From Cunninghamia lanceolata (lineage: Eukaryota > Streptophyta > Pinopsida > Cupressales > Cupressaceae): a stretch of DNA of 64,000 bases. The stretch's first letter is position 1. Each line of letters starts with the position of its first letter. Below are positions 25,181-35,760 of the stretch, piece after piece. The stretch covers positions 4,154,001 to 4,218,000 of the forward strand of contig BSBN01000860.1 in the NCBI GenBank assembly GCA_027924645.1, written 5' to 3'. The position numbers and the translations under genes were made by a program. The notes beneath the pieces were generated by a model. It had not been told where the DNA came from, made no database searches, and worked only from the letters and a program-made list of their open reading frames with translations.

Positions 25181-25810
25181 ACGGACGATCACCGAGACTT
25201 TAGAATATCGGAGACTCATCAATCTTTCACTCCGATGTTCATTTCTTGCCGATGATCAATAATTCCTTCCGTTCCACTGGATGCTCAGTGAGAGTACTAC
25301 GAACTCTATCATCGGCATGACTTATACCGTCGGGAGGGCTTGTAAAGTGTTCACCGATAGTAACATGTTATACCAATCAGCGTTTGGGGATGTCACGTCT
25401 TTGAGGCACCTTGTTCGGCACTCCACGTGCCTACCCATGTGCCTTGTCTTAGCTTGCATGCATGCAAGGAAACCATTACTGGGAAGCGTGCTATGTAAAC
25501 AATGGTGAGGGCACACTCATTAAGGGATTCGATGTCTTAATGTGTCAAGTTTTTGGTGGTTTCACAGTCGGTATGCATATGGAGTAGAGATTTTCTTATG
25601 ACAATGTCTATCAAAATTAAGAGATATTCTCTTTGCAAACTCAGTGCATACTATGGTTTCTAAACATGAACAAGGGCATGAAGAGCAGAGGCAATACGGA
25701 CAAGTATAGTATGCCTTATCAACTTATCATAGTGTACATCTCATTTATTCTCTCTATGTTCTATTTTGTGTGGTTCTTCATTTTGTTTTTAATTTTATTG
25801 CATATGTTTA
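25181..25810. other. No supported gene upstream of the NBS-type fragment
   Basis: Short ORFs only, none recognisable. The last part (25740-25810) is a T-rich tract ending in TTTAG, which fits the 3' end of an intron preceding the TIR-NBS-type exon fragment. Confidence 0.45.
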
Positions 25811-26002
25811 GTGATCATGGAGACTGTTTTAAGAGTATTAGTGAATTATGTATTAAAGGTGATGAGAAATGTTCCAATAGAGATGAACAAACATTTGGTT
25901 GGACTCGATGAAGCTGTAAAATACATAATCAATTTGTCTCAGCTGAAGGTCACCAAGGAGAAAGGTAATCTCGATTTGGATTTTATCGATATAAATTTTT
26001 AA
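25811..26002 (+). pseudogene. TIR-NBS-LRR type resistance gene fragment (TIR/NB-ARC linker exon start)
   Basis: The peptide contains a segment resembling the linker between TIR and NB-ARC domains of plant TNL receptors. VLKVMRNVPIEMNKHLVGLD matches the familiar pattern V-L-x-x-x-x-x-V-P-x-E-x-x-K-x-x-V-G-L-D. A T-rich tract ending in a TTTAG acceptor directly precedes it, at the place where TNL genes have their first intron. The fragment then loses similarity (KEKGNLDLDFID) before the P-loop and ends in a stop, so it is a truncated relic. No TIR domain, P-loop or LRR was found nearby. The assignment rests on a short match and should be treated as probable only. Confidence 0.5.
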
Positions 26003-26969
26003 TGGAAATTCTATATAAATTTCTGTAAGACCTAAATGCCACAGATATTTAGAGTCAAACTTTCAAGTCTTGTAATTTCCTTCAAAACATCAGTACTGAC
26101 AAGAACAATAGAGCCCCATTAATTAACAACACAAGATAGAATCTAGTTTGTGCATATTTTGCGATCATTACAATTGGGTATTTTGGTCATTCACTTCACA
26201 ACGAACTCTCCAAGGTGTTGTGCTATTATGTAAATAGTACATATATAATATATATGTAATGTGCAGTATTTGATAATAAAGGCACTATAAAATCGTCATT
26301 GGTATATTAGTTTTGTCAGGTATGATTATCGCATGTATATGATTATGTTTGTAATTGCAAATTCAACTTTGTAAGGCAGCCATTAGTGATAGTGGCAGAT
26401 GCAGACTTATTTAGAGAGGCAGGGATTAAGAAATTCAAATCTCTGTCAAATAGAAGCATTTCGGCACCCATTGCTTCTTCTCCTCTACACTAGAAGAGAT
26501 TGTTTTTTACTAGGTATGGATTGAATACCTTAAAGTCTTCAACCTCTGGGGGTGTACACTGGCCCTCAATGCATGGTTATTACCTATGTTCTAATTTATA
26601 TTCTAGAATCAAAACCTAAAAGTTTCCAAAAAAATTACATGGAAGGACGAATGCTAGAGTTGGCGCACTTATTGGTATACTTGAATTTGACACTAAAGCC
26701 TTTAGGAGGACTTAGAGTAGAAAAGAGAATTATAATAGAAAAGGCAGACCATAGTAGACAGACCACAAATTCCTCAATAGTTGAATCCACAGTAGGCCAA
26801 CCACAAATGCTTAGTTTATTTAACATTTTTAGTAAGCATCTAGGATTTCTTCGTTATACCATCTTTGTTTGTCATACCGTTAAGAGTACATTTGAAGATG
26901 CACCGTAGGTGGTTTAGCAGTTCATGAATTTCTTTAGCTAACGTCAGATCTAACATTCATATCTAATGC
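26003..26969. other. No recognised gene; one unassigned plus-strand ORF
   Basis: The segment near 26087-26147 repeats the one near 872-930. An ORF at 26552-26908 (118 codons, plus strand) has no recognisable domain and may be chance. Nothing else is supported. Confidence 0.4.
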
Positions 26970-26971
26970 AG

Positions 26972-27880
26972 TAGAATTTCACACTGAACAAAGTACTATT
27001 ATTATCCCAATAACTACATGCCAAACTAATTATTGCCTCAAAAAGTTTTTTAACCTAATTACGTATAGTTTCTAATATTTAGATAGTTTAATATTTTTTT
27101 TAATTTTAGTTTAAAATATTTTAACATAGTTTTAAATATTAACTTAGTTTTAATTTTAATTTTAATTTTGAACATCTATAGTTTGGCATGTAGTTATTGG
27201 GATAATAATAGTACTTTGTTCAGTGTGAAATTCTAAATATACAGAAAACTAATTATTGCCTCAAAGTTTTTTAACCTAATTACGTATAGTTTCTAATATT
27301 TAGTTAGTTTAATAAAGTTTTTTTATAATTTTAGTTTAAAATCTTTTAACATAGTTTTAAATATTAACTTAGGTTTAATTTTAATTTTAATTTTGAACAT
27401 CTATAGTTTGGCATGTAGTTATTGGGATAATAATAGTACTTTGTTCAGTGTGAAATTCTAAATATACAGTAATTATTGCCACAGAAAGTTTTTTAACCTA
27501 ATTACGTATAGTTTCTAATTTAGTTTCTAATATTTAGATAGTTTAATATAGTTTTTTTTTTAATTGTAGTTTAAAATCTTTTAACATAGTTTTAAATATT
27601 AACTTAGTTTTAATTTTAATTTTAATTTTGAACATCTATAATTTGGCATGTAGTTATTGGGATAATAATAGTACTTTGTTCAATATGAAATTCTAAATAT
27701 ACAGGAAACTAATTATTGCCTCAGAAGAAAGTTTTTTAACCTAATTACGTATAGTTTCTAATTTAGTTTCTAATATTTAGATAGTTTAATATAGTCTTTT
27801 TTTTAATCTTAGTTTAAAATCTTTTAACATAGTTTTAAATATTAACTTAGTTTTAATTTTAATTTTAGTATAATTTTTAA
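26972..27880. repeat. MITE with 54-bp inverted repeats, expanded in tandem
   Basis: The first unit (about 26977-27232) has near-perfect inverted termini of about 54 bp. The left begins GAATTTCACACTGAACAAAG and the right end is its reverse complement, flanked by TA on both sides. The loop is AT-rich. The loop plus right terminus then repeats: the phrase TAATTATTGCC starts near 27025, 27248, 27471 and 27711 (spacing about 223, 223 and 240 bp). The last copy lacks the right terminus. No transposase is present. The TA flanks fit a mariner/Stowaway-like origin, but this is only suggestive. Confidence 0.8.
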
Positions 27881-29049
27881 TATAGTTTTAATTTTAGCAT
27901 AAATTTATATATAAATATATATATATATATATTCTATACCAATAAATCGATATTTATTAAAATATCAATTCTATATCATTTCTAATAAAATATTATAATA
28001 TTTTCTACTAATAATATATTCAACTAATTTTAGCAGGCACAAACTTACATTGGGGCACAGTTGTAGGGAACATGATAGGTCATAGCCATCTTGCATTAGG
28101 ACGACCCAAAACCTATATACAATTCAAACGGTCATTGCATACAGGGTTGAGACCATGTTTGTTAAGGCTTAAATCATATAAATTATATTATAAAAATTTG
28201 TATAGGAAAAACTTATTATTATAATTAATCATAAGTAAGAAAGGCCAATAAATTTTTAGTTGATAAGCACAATAAATTTAAAATTCTAGATCTCACTCCA
28301 TTTCATTGTCTGTTCAGGACTGGAATGTGAGTCAAATAGAATCCATCAAAGTTTACCGAAAAGCTTAGAACAGTTCACATATTGGATGAACAATTGCAAG
28401 CTGTATACAGCAATAAGAAAAGATGAACAATTGCAAGCTGTATACAACAATAATGTTATGTTATAAACAACTAAAGCCAACTTCATCTAATTTGTAAAAG
28501 CTAAACCAAACATACAGTGCCCTTAAGACATGATACAAAGATCAAAAGTTACAACTACAGAACAAAAATATTCAAAATGAAAAGTTTGTTTTGAGAGGCC
28601 TTCCTCATTCAATAAATTCAAAATATAAGATATGGGAAAATATTTCTATCCAAAACTACTAATAGTTGAAACTTAGAAATAAAACATACCTCTATTATAA
28701 GCTTTACAGTAAAAGAGTGTACTGATTTCTGAATGCAAATCTAATAAAAACTTAAGCGTATATATAAGCTTTTTTTCCAGTTTTGTCACCGCCTAAAGAG
28801 CATTGATTATACCGTAGATGGTACATATGTGGCTAAACAAGTTGGCAAAAAGTCATTTAATGCATAGAATAAAATATCTAAGATAGTAAATTTTGAATGG
28901 ATCGTTGGGTCCTAGAATTAATTGCATATCTTTATCACAGATATTTTCTTTGTTGGTAGATATTATCAAATTATAAAGATATTTTCTTTGTTGGTAGATA
29001 TTATCAAATTCTAAATATATTGTTATGGAATTTATATTTTAATTATATA
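27881..29049. other. Gene-free stretch with short tandem duplications
   Basis: No ORF is supported. There is a duplicated phrase near 28386-28449 (GATGAACAATTGCAAGCTGT) and a tandem pair of about 40 bp near 28939-29020 (ATTTTCTTTGTTGGTAGATA). Confidence 0.55.
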
Positions 29050-29272
29050 TGTTATTATACATAATAATAATATAATTTTTTTAGTGAAATTCAAAATATT
29101 TTATTATTGGCATGACCTTCATGCGTACAGGTCAAAACACCACCAATTTCATTTTGCTCTTTCATGCCATAAGATTTTCCTGTAAAAATAATCTACACTT
29201 ATTTAAGTTTTATTTACTACTCTCATGTGCCGTAGTTATTCTTTGATGAACAATGATTCCAATAACTTTGGT
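29050..29272. repeat. Dispersed repeat, partner of 22175-22432
   Basis: About 175 bp in direct orientation relative to 22195-22370, followed immediately by a 38-bp block that is inverted relative to 22393-22430 (TTCTTTGATGAACAATGATT). The direct-then-inverted arrangement suggests a shared element whose end has been rearranged. Confidence 0.75.
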
Positions 29273-30915
29273 TCAGACCTTTGGACTTAGCATATACATT
29301 TATTTACTTTGCATCTTTCTTTCCTCATCGACGTAACTTACATCGTCGAGGCTTTATAAATAAGTCATTCCGATCACTAATCTCTGCCTGATATACTTTC
29401 AACATATAAAAAAATCAACTATCGGCAACTTCAAAATTTCTCCTTATCGGCAAGATAATATACTATCGGCAACTTCAAAATTTCTTCCGTCGATGGCCCT
29501 TGTCACTTCGACCACTAATCTCTACCCGATATACTTTCTATCGGTGAAACTCACTTCATATCTATGATCAGCGAACACTTCTGACACCTTTTTTTTCCGG
29601 CGTGGGAACCATCTTGGCATTTATTGCCTATGACTAAAAAACAGACGCTGGAGATTATTTCAATCGTCTTGGCACTAATGTGGACGTTTCTCAACCCTAG
29701 ATTCTAAAAGTCAACCCTCTTGTTCACAAAGGGAACGCCTTTGGCGTAAATACCAAAAAAACTATAGAGAAGCCAACCAAGCATGATACATAAACAAGAA
29801 GGGAGAATTGAATAACAAAGTGTTAGTCACAAATCTAGTCCAAACAAAAGGAATAGATCATAACCATATGAGCAAATAATCTCAAACTAACCCCTAGTCA
29901 TTGATATCAATGCCACCACCTAACACTGTTATTCCATCATACCACTTGTCATCATTTATGGATGACCAACAAATAGTCACCTTGCCAAAACCATGTGCAA
30001 ATTGTTATTTTCTTCCATTTTAGGCGAGGTGAATGTGCTTGTAATATCTAGTAAACTGTCAATACGAGTAATAGTCTAGTGCATAATACAATTCTATAGG
30101 TTCATGCAGAAGGAATGAAGGCTAGGAACAAACCCATTAATTTCCTTGAACCTCTGAGAGAGCACACTAAGTTTATCCTCTGAGCCAACCAATGTATTCC
30201 TATGAGGGATCAGTGGGGTCATCGCTATACCTACCACCTTATCTGACTCCATCTTGCAATGTGATTCAACTAGGATCAACACAACCCACATGTGAACATC
30301 CTTAGCTAGAATCACCTTTTCTATTTTTTGAAAGAAAGCTAAGGTGCAAAATCACTTCCTAGACCAATCTAAGAGGAGAGATGAACATAAAATAAGATCT
30401 AAAATAATTTGTGAGAAATAAACAACACAATAAAATCATTCACCATAACATAATAATGTGTCCTAGGAAAGTCGTTTTAAGAAAAAATCTATCCTCCAAA
30501 CTCTAGACCAATGTATTAATCAATAAGAATATTAGTTACAATACAATTTAGACAAGGAACCTTCACAAGAGACAACACTAACACTTAGACCTAAAGTAAT
30601 ACCACTAACATAACAATACCTACAAAATACACTATGCAAACTCCATCCCAAGCACCCAATACATAGAGAAAAAATACATGAAACCACCAAAGGGCAACTA
30701 CAAAACCATGAGCTAATACCACCTAAAAGTGGAACCCAAATCCCAAGAGAAGTCTTATAAGTTCATCCTTTATAACATGTCATGGTTATCCTCCCAACTT
30801 GGGCCCTCCAATATGTCTTATTAAAACCCTCCAAAGATGTTTTATGATAGTCATAATGACATGTCATAGGTTGGTGAATGTTCTTGGTTAACATGTGTAC
30901 TCCCTATTACAACTC
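29273..30915. other. Unassigned sequence left of element A
   Basis: Contains a short direct repeat (CTATCGGCAACTTCAAAATT, near 29415 and 29463) and a 73-codon minus-strand ORF at 30094-30315 without recognisable domain. It may be internal sequence of an older retroelement, but there is no pol motif to prove it. Confidence 0.4.
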
Positions 30916-30920
30916 TCTTA

Positions 30921-31307
30921 TGTTGGAGCAGCCAAGATCAACAAGCACAAATTGAATAACCTTGCACAAGTGAAAAATAGAGCACAATAACATATCTATC
31001 ATATACAATGAGAGTGTTTAAAATACAATGAGAAGCCTTGCATTAATAGGCAAGGAGATGGAGGTAGCAAGGTAGGACTAAACTACTGACTACCCCTACA
31101 TGCATGCAACACTTGTCTAACTCACATGACATGTGTGAGGGCAAGTGGCAAGCCAAAATGAAAGAGGTGTCTCATATGTGTTAGTACACATGTTGAAATG
31201 AGACAAACTCCTAAAAGACTAAGCAAACTTAAGCCTGTGTGAATAGGTCAAACCTTTAAAGAGGTGATATCTAAACTAGTTAGATAATGACACTATTTAC
31301 ACTAACA
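30921..31307 (-). repeat. 3' LTR of element A
   Basis: 387 bp, beginning TGTTGGAGCAGCC and ending CACTAACA on the plus strand. It matches 40091-40479 throughout, with few differences. Directly inside lies a C-run (a purine tract on the minus strand, AAGGGGGGG), followed by a block shared with elements B and C (AACTTAGGGAGAA... on the plus strand). Confidence 0.95.
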
Positions 31308-31659
31308 CCCCCCCTTAAGTACAACTTAGGGAGAATACCAAGATGGGTCTTGGCTACAAGGCCATGTTAGGTACCCATGTACAAATGAATTTCTCTAAAG
31401 TGGAGAAAGAAAGAAAACCCTGTGGGAAAAAATTTTTCCTCCAAAAGAGAAATGATACAAATAGAATTGTACAAGTGAAGAAGAAAAACATAGGAGGAAT
31501 ATACATGACCCCCCAAGGACTACTTCTAGCACTAATGTACAATAGATATCCTCCCCATAAGAGAGAAAAGATGAGAAGGTCTATGGGATCCCCCCAGAAA
31601 ATGTGAAGTAAAGAATTCCATGAGAAGAGATGGATCCTCCCAAAACTAAGATGAGAAGA

Positions 31660-32525
31660 CTAACCATGTAGCCTCCCCTCAAAATACCTCCTATAGTGCT
31701 GGTAGTGCCTCTTAGGAAGAAATCGAACCACAGAAGTGTGCAAAGAATCTTCCCGTTCTAGATAGGAACATACAGGAAGAAGTATGAAGGTCTCTGAATT
31801 CTGAACATGATTCAAAGATGCAGATGATGCCCATGATGTCTTCGAAGAATGCTCAAGGATCTCCAAGCCAATGCTGACGGGTGACAAATGCTGAGATTCA
31901 GGTATAGGGACCATAGATTTATGATGATAACTGAACCTAGAAGAATCTGATACTATTCCAGAAGATGCCAAAAAACATGATGATAGAGTCAAATATGTGG
32001 ACTCATAAATATCTATAGAATCTATCACTATAGAAGCTGATGTAGGCAAGGTAAGAGCAATCATATTTGAAGAAGACAAGGCCGATGCAACTTCATCGAA
32101 GATGTCATCAAAAAGAAGACGGATGTCCTTAATGGTGTCTCCCAAATCTACAATGTGGGACTCTATGAAAAGACACAAATGTCGGGTAGATATGCATCCC
32201 AATGTGGCGGATCTGGAAAGATGATAACCATATCCTAATGCAGAGAATCATTGGAAGCCATGGAGCTATCAACTCTAGATTTAGATGTAGTAATAGGTGA
32301 TAATGGTGTAGATGGGATCTCGATGTAAGTCATATGACTATAGTGTACATACCCAACTGATGATGTTGTATCACAAGATGGCTTAGTGAGACGAGATTTT
32401 TTTGCAATTGCTTTATTAAGACCAATAGAAAGTTGATATGCATGAAGAATTTGTTGTTGTAGTTCTTCAATTTGGCGATGATGACATTCTTCTGTTGTAT
32501 GTCATTTTAGCCCACAATATCCACA
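31660..32525 (-). pseudogene. Element A gag C-terminus with CCHC knuckle and conserved motif
   Basis: Gag packages retroelement RNA. Near the start of this stretch a CCHC zinc knuckle (C-x2-C-x4-H-x4-C, 32525-32484) is readable as CGYCGLK, a stop, then HTTEEC; the TGA at 32502-32504 lies inside it. A glutamine-rich stretch follows. After a frameshift, an ORF of 180 codons (32202-31660) continues. Around 32220-32187 the motif DPPHWDAYLPDI appears, then ESHIVDLGDTIKDIRLLFDD. Comparable sequences occur at the same position in elements B and C. The rest is Ser-rich and unrecognised. No pol follows before the 3' LTR. It is broken by at least one stop and one frameshift. Confidence 0.7.
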
Positions 32526-33020
32526 TTTGATCTTCCATTTGTTACGAGGTTTATTGAGAATACTCGAATGGAAGGGGTTGTGGGTGAGAGACATGATCAA
32601 AATTTAAGCACTATCAAAGCAGAAATGAAAGTTTGCCCCCCAAAAAAAGATTATGACTATTTTAGAAGCCCCCCAGAAAGATATGCAAGAAAAATTACAA
32701 CTCGTGTCAAGATTGGATGTCAAATCGACCATTTATAATGCACAGTGATTTTTACAAAATGGGCTATCTGAATCTTAAAATTAGATGTGTATTTAGATTC
32801 CTTGCAAAATTCTAAGCAATTTTTAAAAAATCGTGAAATTTCGATGTCATGGACAAAAGTTATACCCTGTCTAAATTTATGATTACAATGAACTTCAATG
32901 ATTAAAAACCTGTCAAAAAAGGCAAAAAAATTATTTTGGCTTCGCCAAAGTGAAGTACATGGTAACACCTTTCCGTTGACTATAAGTTTGTGAAAATCCA
33001 CCTCTATGGGCAAAAGTTGT

Positions 33021-33285
33021 TGTAGAAGTTGTGAAACCAACCTCGCAGGACCTAGTGAACACCTGCAAAACCTAAGAAACCTTCCACAAAAGAAAAAAGA
33101 AAAGAGAGCAATTTGCACAAAAAAGGATGAAATTAATGAAATGGATTAATGAATTACATGTGAGAACTTGCTTTTATATTTGCAAGTTAGAAAAACCCCC
33201 TAATATGACTTAAGAATAACCTAAGACTAAAATAAGCCCTAAGTCAACTTAATAAAGTATAATTAAATATTTAATTACACCAACA
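33021..33285 (-). repeat. 3' LTR of element B
   Basis: 265 bp, starting TGTAGAAGTTGTG and ending CACCAACA (plus strand), matching 37960-38222. A C-run and the family block AACTTAGGGAGAA follow immediately inside. Confidence 0.93.
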
Positions 33286-33714
33286 CCCCCCATAAGTGCA
33301 ACTTAGGGAGAAATCAAAAACATACAATTAATGCAAGAATGGGTCCCGACTACAAGGCCATGCTAAGTACCCATGAACAACAAGAATCTCTCATAAGGTG
33401 GAGAAAAAACATGCAAGTACATGAACATGTGATGGAAGAAGGACTAACACTAAGACCCCCCAAGAACTAAATCCATCACAAAAGTACAATCATGAGTGCC
33501 CCCCCATAAGAGAGAGCAAAAAGAGAATATGAATCCCCTCCAAGTAGAAGCTCCAAAACCAATGAAGACATCTTGAAGATAGAATCCAATCCACTGCATG
33601 CAAACAACATTTCTCCCTTTTGGAAGAAACAAATTCACTGGTGAATGTAGAAGCCATTCCCACATCTTGGATGAATAGGGAATCCATATCAAAATGTGTG
33701 CCTTTGAATGCAAC

Positions 33715-34200
33715 TCAAGTGACCTCATACTGGGAGAATGTCTTCTCCAAAATAGAAATTGTCTGCCCAATTAGAGAAGAAGAACCAGGAGAGGATATGA
33801 TCTGAACTACATCAGGAAACACAGTTGATGAAGGTGGTGATGCAAAGCCACCTGAGATAGCATCAAACACGAGAGATAAACCCTCAAATGTGTCCTCCAA
33901 ATTAGCAACGTGAGACTCCACAAATAGAGATGATATGTCTACAAGATACAAATCCCAATGAGGTGGATCTGAAAGACTGATATTAACCTACTGGATAGGA
34001 TTACTAGAAGCCAATGATGATGCAACATGGAACTCTGAAGTAGTAGTAGGTGATGGTGGAGCAATGATCTCATCAGGAGGAGAAGTGATCGAAGCGAGCA
34101 TTTCAAAAAGATGATGTGAGAAATGAGGACACATCTCTTTCTCATGTTGATTACTTCCACAATATCTACAATTAGATTTATGCTGATGGTAGAATCCCAT
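33715..34200 (-). pseudogene. Element B gag with intact CCHC knuckle and conserved motif
   Basis: One minus-strand frame from about 34200 to 33715, interrupted by a single stop at 33988-33990. A complete CCHC zinc knuckle CRYCGSNQHEKEMC (34170-34129) marks it as a gag nucleocapsid. Downstream, a Pro/Ser-rich linker leads to SDPPHWDLYLVDISSLF (about 33975-33930) and ESHVANLEDTFEGLSLVFD. These align with the corresponding part of element A (DPPHWDAYLPDI) and with element C. The frame ends about 430 bp before the 3' LTR, with no protease or pol. Apart from the stop this is the best preserved copy. Function beyond RNA binding by the knuckle is unknown. Confidence 0.75.
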
Positions 34201-34679
34201 CTCTTTAGATGATTAGAGATCAAAACATGCAAATAGATTTATGTTGATAACATAAAACTATCAAAGCAAACAGAACCTTTCCAAGAGGCAGCATGTCCAA
34301 GATATCCAATAGAAGCCATAAAATTGACAAACTGATTAAAAGATACCCAGGGATGAATCTAAAAAAATTATATAGGTGGCTGTGTACAGCTCGCTGATAC
34401 CTTTCCAACGCTTATTCATTTTTGAAAAATAGAGATTCTAGGTGCAAGAATAGAGCTCGAAAGCCAAAAAAAGATGCCTTGACTTCAAATAGCAAAAACA
34501 GGTGCCAAAAACAAAATTAGAAAAATTTGATCATACCATCAAAAAGTGTGTAGAACCATCTTTTCGGTAATATTTTGTTTGTGAAAAACTGACTTCGGAT
34601 GTGAAAGTTATGACAATTTTCGTGAAATTGCTCCATTAGGGCATGTAGAAGAGGGCGGGATGGAGGATTGCTGAATAAA

Positions 34680-35090
34680 ACAATGCACCCTGCGGAAGCA
34701 CCCTTTGGACCACTAGATAAAATGATGCACCCTACAGAAGCACCCTTCGGACCGCTGGATAAAAGGATGCGGAAGCACCCTTCAGACCACTGGATAAAAT
34801 GATGCACTATGCAGAAGCACCCTTCAGACTGCTAGATAAAATGATGCACCTTGTGGAAGCACCCTTTGGACCACTGGATAAAATGACACGGAAGCACCCT
34901 TCAGACCATTTGATAAAACGATGCACCCTACGGAAGCACCCTTCGAACCGCTGGATAAAAGGACGCGGAAGCACCCTTTGGATTGTTGGATAAAATGATG
35001 CACCCTGCAGAAGCAACCTTCGAACCACTAGATAAAAAGACGCAGAAGCACCCTTCGAACCATTGGATAAAAGGATGCACCCTCAAAAAA
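34680..35090. repeat. Minisatellite inside element B
   Basis: Roughly ten imperfect tandem units of about 36-45 bp, with core GGAAGCACCCTTCGGACC and linker TGGATAAAATGATGCACCC. On the minus strand the units could encode a repeated SSGPKGAS-like peptide, but stops and length changes argue against a protein role. Confidence 0.85.
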
Positions 35091-35318
35091 TCACATAGAT
35101 TTTTTCAGTCTCTGATTTTTGTGAATTAACAGGCGATTCTAGGGTTTTCGGCCCTTTTGAGTGCATTGGTGACAATGATTTTGGCCAAAAATGCTCTGAA
35201 ACTATTGTTCCCCTCCGAATCTTAAAAAAACACTCTTGAAACCTTCACAAATCTGGCTTCCTCATACCAAATTCAGTCAAACAAAAGACAAATCTGCCTT
35301 TTTGATTTCCCTTCCACA

Positions 35319-35533
35319 AGAGAAAAAAATAAAGAGAAATAATTTGCACAATATTGGATGAATTAATGAAATGAATTTTTGAATTACATGATAGCACTTG
35401 CTTTTATATTTGCAAGTTAGAAAACCCTAACGAGAGATTCTTAAGTTTAGTTTAAGTGAAATAAAGTAAAGGTGACTTAATTAATTAATCAATATGATTA
35501 AATTAATTAAGTAAAGAACCTATTACTCTAACA
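35319..35533 (-). repeat. Truncated LTR of a related element within element B
   Basis: Begins CCTTCCACAAGAG, about 60 bp in from where the outer LTRs start, and ends CTCTAACA. The first two thirds resemble the outer B LTRs (TTGCTTTTATATTTGCAAGT is shared); the rest diverges. A C-run and the family block (TTAGGGAGAA) follow it, so it is a genuine 3'-LTR junction of another family member. The LTR start and primer-binding site on its left are deleted. Confidence 0.8.
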
Positions 35534-35716
35534 CCCCCTCTTAAGATGAACTTAGGGAGAAGCTAAAAAACTAAGGACAAATGCATGAAGCAAAGACGGG
35601 TCCCGACAACTAGGCTTGATGAGGTACCCATATACAAAAGAGACTCTCACAAATAGAGAAAAGGGAGAAAACCACGTGGGAAAAACTCCTCCCCAAAAGA
35701 GAGAACAAACCTCCCT

Positions 35717-35760
<44 letters not shown>

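Noticed and set aside
26552..26908. 118-codon plus-strand ORF
   Set aside because: No recognisable family, no splice or promoter context, and surrounded by repeat debris. It is mentioned only as unassigned.
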